Positions 1 to 6,565 of a DNA stretch of 8,476 nt are shown here, piece after piece. How positions within the stretch are numbered: the stretch's first letter is position 1; each line of letters starts with the position of its first letter. The notes beneath the pieces are model-generated. The model searched no databases and was not told the DNA's origin. It saw only the letters and a program-made list of their open reading frames with translations. The DNA comes from Acidobacteriota bacterium. GTDB taxonomy: Bacteria > Acidobacteriota > Vicinamibacteria > Vicinamibacterales > UBA8438. Location of the stretch: the NCBI GenBank assembly GCA_003533545.1, contig DQEK01000038.1:1-8476 (forward strand). Reading direction: 5' to 3'. The translations under genes were made by a program, and so were the position numbers.

Positions 1-686
1 AGCGATGCAGTCAGGTCGGTCAGTGGTCTGCCATCTATCAGCGGATCGACAGCCGCCGAGATGACTCGCACCCGCCAAGGGAGCCGGCGTCGGAAGTCGT
101 CGTACTCGATGGTCAACCCATCCCGCGTCCCAGCAACCAGACGGTGCTCACCCTCATTTGGCCGAAGGTAGGCCACCGCACCCCCACGGAGGTCGACGAC
201 AACCCAATCGCCATAACGACGTCCGCCGATCGCTTCGGGGTCAGAGGTTAGACAACCAGTCAAGACAGCCCGCAAATCCGACGGGTCCAACGACACCCCC
301 GTTAGAGTCTCGAGCACCGCGGCTGGAGGCACGTCAGTCAGGACTCGCCCCTCGCGTGTCAGCCAGAGCAACGCCTCACCGGCCCGTGCCACAAAGTAGA
401 AACCTGGAGCACCGAACGGAGCCAACCCTTCGAGACGGAGCGACGCCGGCGCGGCCAGCCCAGCCCGCACCCGCCCGTTGAGATTCGCTCCCCCGCCGCG
501 ACCGCGCAGCCGGATCATCGCCTCGACAGTCCGGATGCTGCGACACTGCGCAACCGCCGTCTCGAAGATTGGTGCGAAATCTGGCAAGGGCGTGCCGGGT
601 CCCCGCGGCAGCGCCAAACGCGTTGATGCGCAACCCGACAGAGCCGTAAGCGCTATCGCTACCGGAAGCACACGGAGAGAGGTCAT
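1..686 (-). CDS. LolB-like outer-membrane lipoprotein (3' end beyond window)
   Basis: Reading the minus strand from an ATG at 686 gives 228 codons with no stop before the window edge, so the C-terminus is missing. The N-terminus is a lipoprotein signal: a hydrophobic stretch ending in the lipobox Leu-Ser-Gly-Cys, with Cys19 as the lipidated residue. Ala20 and Ser21 follow, with no Asp at +2, which favours outer-membrane sorting. The mature part resembles LolB/DUF4292 beta-sheet lipoproteins: 'IRTVEAMIRLRGRG' (51-64), a strand-rich core, and 'LETLTGVSLDPSDLRAVLTG' (125-144), which parallels the LolB helix 'LTGMPIPLNSLRQWILG'. E. coli LolB is about 207 aa; this one is somewhat longer. LolB accepts lipoproteins from LolA and inserts them into the outer membrane; a related lipid-binding role is possible here. 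The start lies 40 bases after the TPR stop in another frame, so the two probably form an operon. No good Shine-Dalgarno is seen. The lipoprotein call is strong; LolB itself is less certain. Confidence 0.8.
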   Translation of the reverse strand, partial: MTSLRVLPVAIALTALSGCASTRLALPRGPGTPLPDFAPIFETAVAQCRSIRTVEAMIRLRGRGGGANLNGRVRAGLAAPASLRLEGLAPFGAPGFYFVARAGEALLWLTREGRVLTDVPPAAVLETLTGVSLDPSDLRAVLTGCLTSDPEAIGGRRYGDWVVVDLRGGAVAYLRPNEGEHRLVAGTRDGLTIEYDDFRRRLPWRVRVISAAVDPLIDGRPLTDLTAS

Positions 687-726
687 CGTTCGCCGCAGAA
701 GGTCGCGGCTGAACGCCCGCCCAGCG

Positions 727-2595
727 TCACCGTGCCAGGCGCGCGCGCGCGTCGCTGAGTTTTCGCTCGATCTCCAACAGATCAACCCCGTCACGATCTC
801 CGGCTAGCGCCCGTTCCCAGACCACGACCGCTTCAGCGTAGCGTTCGATTTTGTAGAGGAGATCACCCAAGTGATCCTGCACGACAGAATTACCCTGGAG
901 CTGATCACCGGCCCTCCGGAGCGGCGGTTCAGCTAACTCGAACTGGTCCTGCTTGAAGTAGGCCCACCCCAAACTGTCCAGGTAGGAACCGTTGTTCGGA
1001 TCGATTTCAAGCGCTCGCTGGATAAGCGAGATGGACTCGTCCAGCCGCTCACCGCGCTCAGCAAGCATATAGCCGAGATAGTTCAGTGTCTGCGCATCTT
1101 CCGGATTCTGATCCAGCACCCGACGAAACGCGACCTCCGCCTCAACATTCCGCCCTGCGCGTTCCAACACCGCACCAAGCTGGAACACGATGAGGGCGTT
1201 ATCCGGAAACTGCGTCTCGGCAACCGTAAGTACCTGCACGGCGTCATCGACACGACCGGCCTCGCTGTAAAGATTCGCCAAGGCAACATGCGCGATTGGT
1301 TCGGTTCTGTGTCGTTCAAGTGCCCCCTCGAGGACCGTAGCGGCCTCGTCAAGCTCTCCCCGTGCCGACAAAGCTTGTGCTTCAAGCCGCAACAAAGCCA
1401 AGTTGTCCGGGCGCTCCCGTTGCGCCCGCGCGACTACATCTTCGGCTGCGTCGAACTGGCCAGCTGACAAGTAGGCCTGCGCCAACTGCGCTTGGATACC
1501 CAAATCAGACGGCACCAACTCAAGCGCTGCGGCGAGGTTCTCAATAGCGGCGTCATGATCGCCCAACTGTACGTGCGCTCCACTCAAGCTCTGTAGCAAA
1601 CTTACGATCTGATTGGGCGCTACATTCTCCTCTCGGGCCCGCTCAAGGACCGGCCCGAGCGTGTCGATCATCTCCCGATAACGCCCTTGGAGCCCCAGCG
1701 CTCTCGAGAGGATGTAAGGACCTCGCAAACCGTCCGGTTCCAACTCCATAACACGACGGGCCGCCGCCACAGCCCCGTCGGGGTTGCCAAGTTGCAGCTC
1801 CAGATTGGAAAGGGAGAACCATCCGCCAGCGTCATCCGGTCGGAATCGTACGAGCTCGCTGAGCACCTCAAGCGCCCGGTCCGGCTGACCAGCATTGAGC
1901 AGCGCCGCCGCGAGTTCCCGACGGTAGCGCGCGCGACGAGGCCCCGCCAATATCGCTCGTTCGTAGACAGCCGCTGCGTCTGCCCACTGGCCTTCCGCTT
2001 CGTAAGCTTGAGCGAGCAACGCCAGCGCCTCGGTGAACTGTGGCTCGGCCTCGAGCACCTCGTCCAGTATCTCCCTCGCCTGTGTCGGGTTCTGCGAGCC
2101 TAGGTAGAGACGCCCCAGGGTCAGATACAGCGCGGGGTCTGGTGAAACCGGATTCCTCGCGCGTTCCAAATGCGCAATGGCTCGGCTCAGGTCTTCCGCA
2201 TCGCCCCCGCGGCTACCCGCACGAGCGGCGTATACCAGACCAAGAATGCGATGTGCCTCCGGGTTCTCAGGGTCTTGTTCCAGTGCAGCCTCAGCCGCCT
2301 CAACAGCCTCTTCAGGCTGATTGGCACGGGCGTACAGACCTGCCAATTCCGCCCAGATATCCGGAGAGGACGGATCGAGCGCGGCCGCGCGCCGATGCGA
2401 GGCAGCGGCCGCCTCGACATCGCCAGCGGCCTCAAGCGACCGCCCTGTGATGAAGGCCAGGTACGCAGCGGTCAGGTCCTCCGCCGAGGGCCGACCGGCT
2501 TCTTGCGACTGCGCGTGTACCAGCGAGCCCGGACCGAGTGCGCTGGCAACCACTAAGCAACAAAGCAAGATGCGCATTGTCTTCGATTGTTCCAT
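727..2595 (-). CDS. Exported TPR-repeat protein (LbcA-like context)
   Basis: This 622-aa protein is almost entirely tetratricopeptide repeats, from about residue 40 to 600. The helix-pair signature is plain in blocks such as 'AELAGLYARANQPEEAVEAAEAALEQDPENPEA'-type repeats every ~34 residues. An N-terminal signal peptide ends at Val-His-Ala (26-28) before Gln29. The two Cys in its core (12-13) do not form a lipobox, so the mature protein should be soluble in the periplasm. The C-terminal block (503-597), with NYLGYMLAERG, YLDSLGWAYFK and DHLGDLLYKI, is the version seen in TPR proteins encoded beside lolB in many Gram-negatives. The P. aeruginosa one, LbcA (PA4667), is a lipoprotein adaptor of the protease CtpA. 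TPRs bind partner proteins; the partner here is unknown. No Shine-Dalgarno precedes the chosen ATG. The internal Met7 (start at 2577) would leave an equally good signal peptide and is a real alternative. It is divergent from the 2701 gene. Confidence 0.9.
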   Translation of the reverse strand: MEQSKTMRILLCCLVVASALGPGSLVHAQSQEAGRPSAEDLTAAYLAFITGRSLEAAGDVEAAAASHRRAAALDPSSPDIWAELAGLYARANQPEEAVEAAEAALEQDPENPEAHRILGLVYAARAGSRGGDAEDLSRAIAHLERARNPVSPDPALYLTLGRLYLGSQNPTQAREILDEVLEAEPQFTEALALLAQAYEAEGQWADAAAVYERAILAGPRRARYRRELAAALLNAGQPDRALEVLSELVRFRPDDAGGWFSLSNLELQLGNPDGAVAAARRVMELEPDGLRGPYILSRALGLQGRYREMIDTLGPVLERAREENVAPNQIVSLLQSLSGAHVQLGDHDAAIENLAAALELVPSDLGIQAQLAQAYLSAGQFDAAEDVVARAQRERPDNLALLRLEAQALSARGELDEAATVLEGALERHRTEPIAHVALANLYSEAGRVDDAVQVLTVAETQFPDNALIVFQLGAVLERAGRNVEAEVAFRRVLDQNPEDAQTLNYLGYMLAERGERLDESISLIQRALEIDPNNGSYLDSLGWAYFKQDQFELAEPPLRRAGDQLQGNSVVQDHLGDLLYKIERYAEAVVVWERALAGDRDGVDLLEIERKLSDARARLAR

Positions 2596-2662
2596 ATGAG
2601 GCTAACAGGAACAACCGCCCACTGTTTGACCACGTCGCCCATCACCGCGAAAGAGCGCAGGG

Positions 2663-2671
2663 TGGTATAGT
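2663..2671 (+). promoter_or_regulatory. Extended -10 promoter candidate (TGG-TATAGT)
   Basis: TATAGT at 2666-2671 matches five of six -10 consensus bases and is preceded by TGG at 2663-2665, giving the extended -10 form TGnTATAnT. It lies about 30 bases before the start codon of the 2701 gene. No convincing -35 element is found at normal spacing, which is tolerated for extended -10 promoters. The same TGGTAT core recurs upstream of selA. Confidence 0.55.
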
Positions 2672-2687
2672 CTGCCCGTCTTCGTCT

Positions 2688-2694
2688 GAGGAGA
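2688..2694 (+). promoter_or_regulatory. Shine-Dalgarno GAGGAGA
   Basis: GAGGAGA ends six bases before the ATG at 2701. This strong ribosome binding site is the main reason to accept the 56-codon reading frame as a gene. Confidence 0.8.
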
Positions 2695-2700
2695 ACCCGC

Positions 2701-2871
2701 ATGGGCGTGAGCGCCGAACTCCTGAGTATCCTTGCCTGCCCTGAATGTAAGACCCCCGTCGTGCTCGTACACGATGACAAGGGCCTGAAGTGCGAGACCT
2801 GTCACCGGGTGTATCCAATCAAGGACGACATACCAGTCATGCTTGTCGACGAGGCCACCATCGAGAAGTAG
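2701..2871 (+). CDS. Trm112/YcaR-type (UPF0434) small zinc-ribbon protein
   Basis: ATG at 2701 to TAG at 2869-2871 encodes 56 aa. The protein has two Cys pairs, CPEC at 13-16 and CETC at 31-34, an expected zinc-ribbon. The layout 'LLSILACPECKTPV' ... 'YPIKDDIPVML' is the Trm112p-like / YcaR (UPF0434) pattern, in which the first Cys pair follows an 'L+iLaCP' start and the protein ends with 'YPI.DgIPvml'. Family length is about 55-65 aa, so it is complete. In eukaryotes and archaea Trm112 activates methyltransferases; the bacterial YcaR-type proteins have no settled role, though E. coli ycaR lies between lpxK and kdsB in a lipid A/KDO operon. Here it sits 20 bases before an O-antigen ligase-type gene, again an LPS setting. 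It has a strong Shine-Dalgarno and an extended -10 promoter candidate. Identification is from motif and length. Confidence 0.9.
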   Translation: MGVSAELLSILACPECKTPVVLVHDDKGLKCETCHRVYPIKDDIPVMLVDEATIEK

Positions 2872-2891
2872 GAAAGCCACCTTTCTGCGGC

Positions 2892-4097
2892 ATGCGCGCC
2901 TTCCTGAACGCTGACGGCCATACTCCCACGCTGGAGTTCTCGGCTCTCTTGGCTCTGGTGGCGTTTGTCGGCGCGCTCCAGCTTTCTATCGCCGTCGCGG
3001 AAACGCTCGGGGTGATCGCCCTCGGCTGCTGGGTGGCGTGGCTCTCCACCTCGCGGAAACGACCGACAGCCCCAACGTTCTTCGGTGGGCTACTCATCTA
3101 TGCCGCGCTGACCTTAGTTTCTGTTGTCTTCTCACGCGACCTCAGCGCTAGCCTCGTGGACGCGAAAGAACTCTTACTTTTTTTGGTGGTACCGGTCGTT
3201 TTTCAATTGGCTCGGGGACAGCGCGCCCAAACCCTGGCGACGGTGATCGTATCGGTCGGCGGCGCCACTGCTGTGTTCGGCGTCGTACAGTTTGGCATCC
3301 TGGAATACGACAATCTAGGACAGCGCCCCAGCGGTTCAATGGGACACTACATGACCTATTCGGGCCTGCTGGTCTTGGTGATTTCACTCGCGTGTGCCCG
3401 TGCCCTTTTTGACGCTAGAGAGCGGACCTGGTCGGTCCTAGTCATGCCCGCCCTAATCGCGGCACTGATGGTGACCCTCACACGAAGCAACATGATCGGC
3501 GCTGGCGTAGCGGTCAGCCTTCTGTTCGTAATGCGGGACTTCCGACTACTGTCAGTAGTGCCCGTGGTCGCTGCACTCTTTTTTGTATTCGCGCCGCCCC
3601 AGATCACGGCCAGAATCTATTCGACATTCGATATGCAAGACCCAACTGTGCGAGACCGTTTTGCAATGGCACGCGCCGGCGTCCGGATCGTCCGTGATCA
3701 CCCAATCACTGGCGTAGGTCCGGACATGGTCAAGGAGGTCTACCCTGACTATCGGGAGGCTGGAGCAGCGGAGGACGAACCCGCGCACCTACATAATGTG
3801 CCGTTACAAATCGCCGCGGAACGCGGCCTCGCGGCCTTCGCTGCGTGGCTCGCCTTTCTCGCCTTGGTGCTTCGGGAGCTAGTCCGTCTTTTTCGCGACG
3901 ACCGCACACGGACACTGGCGGCGGCCGGCATCGCGGCTATGGCGGGCATGCTGACTGCCGGAATGTTCGAATATAACTTCGGGGACTCGGAATTTTTGAT
4001 GCTCTTCTTGGTGATCATCACCTTGCCGCTAGCAGCGGCACAGTCCATCGGGAACACGCCGGTCAACCCAAACGCTTCAGACAGTGGAACCACATAG
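2892..4097 (+). CDS. O-antigen ligase/polymerase (Wzy_C / WaaL) family membrane protein
   Basis: The frame is open from further upstream (2790), but that part overlaps the 56-aa gene. ATG at 2892 ('[12 protein letters not shown]') is the likely start, giving 401 aa, close to the usual ~400 for the family; its Shine-Dalgarno is weak (GGAAAG, far upstream). About 11-12 hydrophobic segments are visible, with a large periplasmic loop near residues 240-305 between a segment ending 'FFVFAPP' and one starting '[11 protein letters not shown]'. Family hallmarks are 'TRSNMIG' (Arg198), typical of the Wzy_C 'SRg' motif, and the loop with 'GVGPDMV' and '[14 protein letters not shown]' (His299, His301, Asn302), where the ligase catalytic His is normally found. 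The family either ligates O-antigen from undecaprenyl carrier to lipid A-core or polymerises glycan repeats; sequence alone does not separate these. It sits downstream of the zinc-ribbon gene with a 20-base gap and converges on purH. Confidence 0.9.
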   Translation: MRAFLNADGHTPTLEFSALLALVAFVGALQLSIAVAETLGVIALGCWVAWLSTSRKRPTAPTFFGGLLIYAALTLVSVVFSRDLSASLVDAKELLLFLVVPVVFQLARGQRAQTLATVIVSVGGATAVFGVVQFGILEYDNLGQRPSGSMGHYMTYSGLLVLVISLACARALFDARERTWSVLVMPALIAALMVTLTRSNMIGAGVAVSLLFVMRDFRLLSVVPVVAALFFVFAPPQITARIYSTFDMQDPTVRDRFAMARAGVRIVRDHPITGVGPDMVKEVYPDYREAGAAEDEPAHLHNVPLQIAAERGLAAFAAWLAFLALVLRELVRLFRDDRTRTLAAAGIAAMAGMLTAGMFEYNFGDSEFLMLFLVIITLPLAAAQSIGNTPVNPNASDSGTT

Positions 4098-4107
4098 ACG
4101 CACTGGC

Positions 4108-4133
4108 CACTTTCGGCTTCAGTGTCGGAAGTG
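4108..4133 (+). terminator. Imperfect hairpin at the convergent stops of the O-antigen ligase gene and purH
   Basis: The plus-strand RNA can pair CACTTTCGG (4108-4116) with TCGGAAGTG (4125-4133), nine pairs including two G-U wobbles, around an 8-base loop. It spans the purH stop codon and lies 11 bases after the ligase stop. No T-run follows, so it is at best a weak rho-independent terminator for the plus-strand transcript; chance is possible. Confidence 0.25.
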
Positions 4134-5777
4134 TCGTCGTCCCGTGAACACCATTGCGACATCGTGCTCATTCGCCGCCTTGATAACCTCTTCGTCACGA
4201 ACGGAACCGCCGGGCTGGGCAACCGCCCTGGCTCCAGCCGCGGCAATCGCGTCGAGGCCGTCACGGAACGGAAAGAAAGCGTCAGACGCGGCAACCGTTC
4301 CGGTTAGATCGGTCGCGGCCTTCATTGCCGCGACCTTGACGGCGTCGACCCGACTCATCTGACCCGCTCCGATGGCGGCTAGTCGATCAGGCATCGCAAA
4401 CACGACCGCGTTCGACTTGACGTGGGCGCAGACCCGCCACGCTAAACGCAAAGCTGACCACTCATCGTCGGTCGGCTGGCGGGTCGTGACAACCTGAGGA
4501 TCATCCCCAGCGGCGCCCGCCTCCGGGTCGCCCCAAGTCGAGACGGCTTCGCTCACGCGGTCTTGTTCCTGGACGAGAATCGCCCCCAGGATCGAACGCA
4601 ACTCACGACTCATGCGCGGATCTGACGCAGACGTCTTACAGTCGGCCAGAACGAGGCGCAAGTTTTTCTTGGTGGCAAGCACTGCCCGTGCATCGGCATC
4701 GGCATTCGGCGCGACGACCGCCTCAATAAAGGTGGAGGTGATGGCCGTAGCCGTCTCCCGATCGATCGTGCGATTCAATCCCACAATGCCACCAAAAGCC
4801 GAAAGGGGGTCAACTTCACGTGCGGCGATATACGCCTCGTGGAGAGAATCGGCGATCGCGACCCCGCACGGGTTCATGTGTTTCACAACCACAGCGGCCG
4901 TCTCACCGAATTCAAGCATCAATCGCGCTGCAGCGTCGAGGTCCAGGAGATTCGTATAGGAAAGCTCCTTACCTTGAACGAATTGGGCCCCGCCAAACCC
5001 CAAGACCCCGTCTGCAAAAAGAGCGGCTGATTGATGAGGATTCTCACCGTATCGTAGGCTGCGTTGCCGGGTCGCCTGCAACGTCAGCGTATCGGACGTC
5101 AAGTCCAAGATCGGCGGCGCACCGCGCGAGAAAGCACCGTCGGTCACGCGGACCCCAGCCAAAGCCCGAGCGATGGTTTCATCATAGGAGCGCGTGTGCG
5201 AAAAGGCCTTGGTCGCCAGTGACAGGCGAAAGTCTGGAGTTGGGCCGCCAGCGCGGTCGAGCTGAGCCATGGTGCCTGGGTAGTCAGCTGGATCGACCAC
5301 GACGACCACATGACGGAAGTTCTTAGCAGCGGCCCTAACTAGACTCGGCCCTCCGATGTCGATTTCTTCGACCAGCGCCTCAACGGTGGTGCTGGGATCT
5401 GCCGCGGCCCGAGCGAACGGATAGAGGTTAACGACGACAACGTCGATGGTCTCTATTCCCTGCCCACCAATCGCCTCCAGATCATCTGGACGATCCCGTC
5501 GCGCTAGGATCCCTCCGTGCACCGCGGGGTGCAGGGTCTTGACGCGCCCATCCATCATCTCCGGAAACCCGGTCACTGTTGACACAGCGGTCACCGGAAG
5601 TTTCGCCTCAGCTAGGGTGCGGGCGGTACCCCCAGTCGAGACAAGCTCGTACCCACGGTCGACTAGACCACGGGCAAATTCGACCAAATTCGACTTATCT
5701 GACACGCTCAGCAGTGCTCGCATACGCTCGCTCAATCTCCTTGTTTCGCGAAAAAACCGAGCAGGAACCGGCGGCAT
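4119..5777 (-). CDS. purH: Bifunctional AICAR transformylase / IMP cyclohydrolase
   Basis: PurH carries out the last two steps of purine synthesis: formylation of AICAR to FAICAR with 10-formyl-tetrahydrofolate, then ring closure to IMP, in the cytoplasm. The N-terminal MGS-like cyclohydrolase domain runs from '[11 protein letters not shown]' (20) through 'VSTGGTA' (47) and '[16 protein letters not shown]' (74). The transformylase domain has 'RYGENPHQ' (242), the catalytic Lys-His pair in 'KHMNPCGVA' (Lys299-His300), '[11 protein letters not shown]' (326), 'VKSNAVVFA' (453) and the typical 'RRHFRH' C-terminus. Length 552 aa compares with ~510-530 in the family. Two starts are possible: ATG at 5777, 10 bases after a GGAGG, which adds an unusual 18-aa leader, or ATG at 5723, which starts just before the domain but has a poorer ribosome site. 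A short acidic, Gly/Ala-rich stretch near 412-428 looks like an insertion. It converges with the ligase gene, leaving 21 bases. Confidence 0.97.
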   Translation of the reverse strand: MPPVPARFFRETRRLSERMRALLSVSDKSNLVEFARGLVDRGYELVSTGGTARTLAEAKLPVTAVSTVTGFPEMMDGRVKTLHPAVHGGILARRDRPDDLEAIGGQGIETIDVVVVNLYPFARAAADPSTTVEALVEEIDIGGPSLVRAAAKNFRHVVVVVDPADYPGTMAQLDRAGGPTPDFRLSLATKAFSHTRSYDETIARALAGVRVTDGAFSRGAPPILDLTSDTLTLQATRQRSLRYGENPHQSAALFADGVLGFGGAQFVQGKELSYTNLLDLDAAARLMLEFGETAAVVVKHMNPCGVAIADSLHEAYIAAREVDPLSAFGGIVGLNRTIDRETATAITSTFIEAVVAPNADADARAVLATKKNLRLVLADCKTSASDPRMSRELRSILGAILVQEQDRVSEAVSTWGDPEAGAAGDDPQVVTTRQPTDDEWSALRLAWRVCAHVKSNAVVFAMPDRLAAIGAGQMSRVDAVKVAAMKAATDLTGTVAASDAFFPFRDGLDAIAAAGARAVAQPGGSVRDEEVIKAANEHDVAMVFTGRRHFRH

Positions 5778-5787
5778 CAGACCGCCC

Positions 5788-5792
5788 CCTCC
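5788..5792 (-). promoter_or_regulatory. Shine-Dalgarno GGAGG for the longer purH start
   Basis: On the minus strand GGAGG lies 10 bases before the ATG at 5777 within a G-rich run (GGGAGGGGG). It supports the longer PurH form over the start at 5723. Confidence 0.45.
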
Positions 5793-5872
5793 CGTCGAGG
5801 GTCCCAGCCTCAGGTATCGGGGCCTTGGGCGTTACCCGGTCGGCAGGTTAGTCGGTTAAAGCACCGGACGGT

Positions 5873-5881
5873 TACATAGCA
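5873..5881 (-). promoter_or_regulatory. Possible purH promoter, extended -10 (TGC-TATGTA)
   Basis: In the 143-base gap between the 154-aa gene and purH, the minus strand reads TGC followed by TATGTA, a weak hexamer (three of six matches) with the extended TGn element. It lies about 95 bases before the longer purH start. An 8-base direct repeat sits immediately upstream where a -35 box or activator site would be. Confidence 0.25.
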
Positions 5882-5884
5882 ACA

Positions 5885-5905
5885 ACTCACAAACGGTACT
5901 CACAA
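5885..5905 (-). repeat. 8-base direct repeat TTGTGAGT, 13-base period
   Basis: On the minus strand TTGTGAGT occurs twice (5905-5898 and 5892-5885), start to start 13 bases apart. It lies just upstream of the purH -10 candidate, in an otherwise featureless gap. It could be a regulator site, but two 8-base copies can arise by chance and the 13-base period is not a clean helical turn. Confidence 0.4.
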
Positions 5906-5920
5906 TCTTTTGCTGCGTCG

Positions 5921-6385
5921 CTACGTCGACCTCAATCGTCCTAGATGGATCAGAAACCAAATAAGCGGCAGCCAGAGCTCCCGCGCATAGGGGATAGCAC
6001 GGTCGTCTATGAGCACCTCGCACGATTCAACTGGTCCGACCAGCTCAAACAAGGCCCGTAAGTCGACCGCCTGGGTCGGCAAAAAACGCGCTCTGTGCCG
6101 TTGCGCAGCCCCAGTCCCCGTAATCCGATACTCAGTTGCCGTTTGAGCCAGTTCGACGGCTCGGTCGAAGTTTTTACCTTCAAAAACCGGAAACACGAGG
6201 GTCACGGAGAAAGGCCGTTCCGTCTCGTCTCCGAACAGGGCCCGGCGGAGGTCCGGGTCGAGAAGAGCGAGCTCGTCATCGCTCGGCACCTCCGGTACGT
6301 CGACGTAAGGCCAAAATCGGTCCGACGGCCGGTATTCCAGCGGCTCATCGTCCTTCGGAGGTTTGTCGGTTGGCGAACTAGACAT
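5921..6385 (-). CDS. Unrecognised 154-aa acidic protein upstream of purH
   Basis: I do not recognise this family. The first ~55 residues are hydrophilic, acidic and proline-rich ('DKPPKDDEPLEYRPSDRFWPYVDVPEVPSDDELALLDPDLRRALFG' region), suggesting a disordered arm or docking segment. Residues 58-150 look like a compact alpha/beta domain: a strand 'FSVTLVFPVFEG' (59-70), a helix 'FDRAVELAQTA' (73-83), a strand with 'EYRITGTG' (85-92), then 'HRARFLPTQAVDLRALFELVG' ending in 'CEVLIDDRAIPYARELWLPLIWFLIHL'. There is no signal peptide; the last hydrophobic stretch (138-148) is short and follows an amphipathic helix, so it is probably buried core. ATG at 6385 follows an AGGG with four bases between. 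It is on the same strand as purH, 143 bases upstream; co-transcription is possible but unproven. It reads as real because the frame is clean, the codon use is like that of its neighbours and the start has a ribosome site. Confidence 0.75.
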   Translation of the reverse strand: MSSSPTDKPPKDDEPLEYRPSDRFWPYVDVPEVPSDDELALLDPDLRRALFGDETERPFSVTLVFPVFEGKNFDRAVELAQTATEYRITGTGAAQRHRARFLPTQAVDLRALFELVGPVESCEVLIDDRAIPYARELWLPLIWFLIHLGRLRST

Positions 6386-6501
6386 CTCGCCCTAAAACTG
6401 GCGATGTGGAGCTGACAGTGACAAGCGGCCGACGAGGCGGCGAGCCGCGCGCCCATCACGGCCGTCAGGAACCCTAGCCGCCAACCGCCCAGGCGACGTG
6501 A

Positions 6502-6510
6502 TGGTATCCT
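6502..6510 (+). promoter_or_regulatory. Extended -10 promoter candidate for selA (TGG-TATCCT)
   Basis: TATCCT at 6505-6510 preceded by TGG at 6502-6504 is an extended -10 form like the one before the 2701 gene. Transcription would start near 6517, leaving a leader of about 50 bases before the selA ATG. No -35 element is clear. Confidence 0.45.
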
Positions 6511-6529
6511 GAACCCCCGCGGCGCGGCA

Positions 6530-6547
6530 AGGTGCCTATCGGCACTT
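6530..6547 (+). other. Small leader hairpin before selA
   Basis: AGGTGCC (6530-6536) pairs with GGCACTT (6541-6547) across a TATC loop: seven pairs including one G-U. It lies in the predicted selA leader, 18 bases before the ATG, and selA has no evident Shine-Dalgarno of its own. It may influence translation or be chance in GC-rich DNA. Confidence 0.35.
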
Positions 6548-6565
6548 CCGCCTGCGAATCTGCAC

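Noticed and set aside
158..633. Open frames at 158-481 (+) and 376-633 (-)
   Set aside because: Both are Pro/Arg-rich shadows of the LolB-like lipoprotein gene on the minus strand.
376..729. UGA at the end of the TPR gene (727-729) as a selenocysteine codon, given selA in the window, since the frame stays open past it
   Set aside because: The protein already has a natural TPR C-terminal end, the downstream frame is low-complexity in style and overlaps the well-supported lipoprotein gene, and no SECIS-like structure was evident.
2626..2671. TTGACC at 2626-2631 as the -35 partner of TATAGT at 2666
   Set aside because: The spacing is 34 bases, about twice what sigma-70 promoters allow.
2790..2891. 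N-terminal extension of the O-antigen ligase gene from an ATG at 2790
   Set aside because: It lies inside the 56-aa zinc-ribbon gene in another frame and is hydrophilic and His/Arg-rich, unlike any family member.
3749..4294. 181-aa minus-strand frame across the end of the ligase gene and the 3' end of purH
   Set aside because: It overlaps two well-identified genes, and its product is Ser/Arg/Ala-rich with no recognisable domain.
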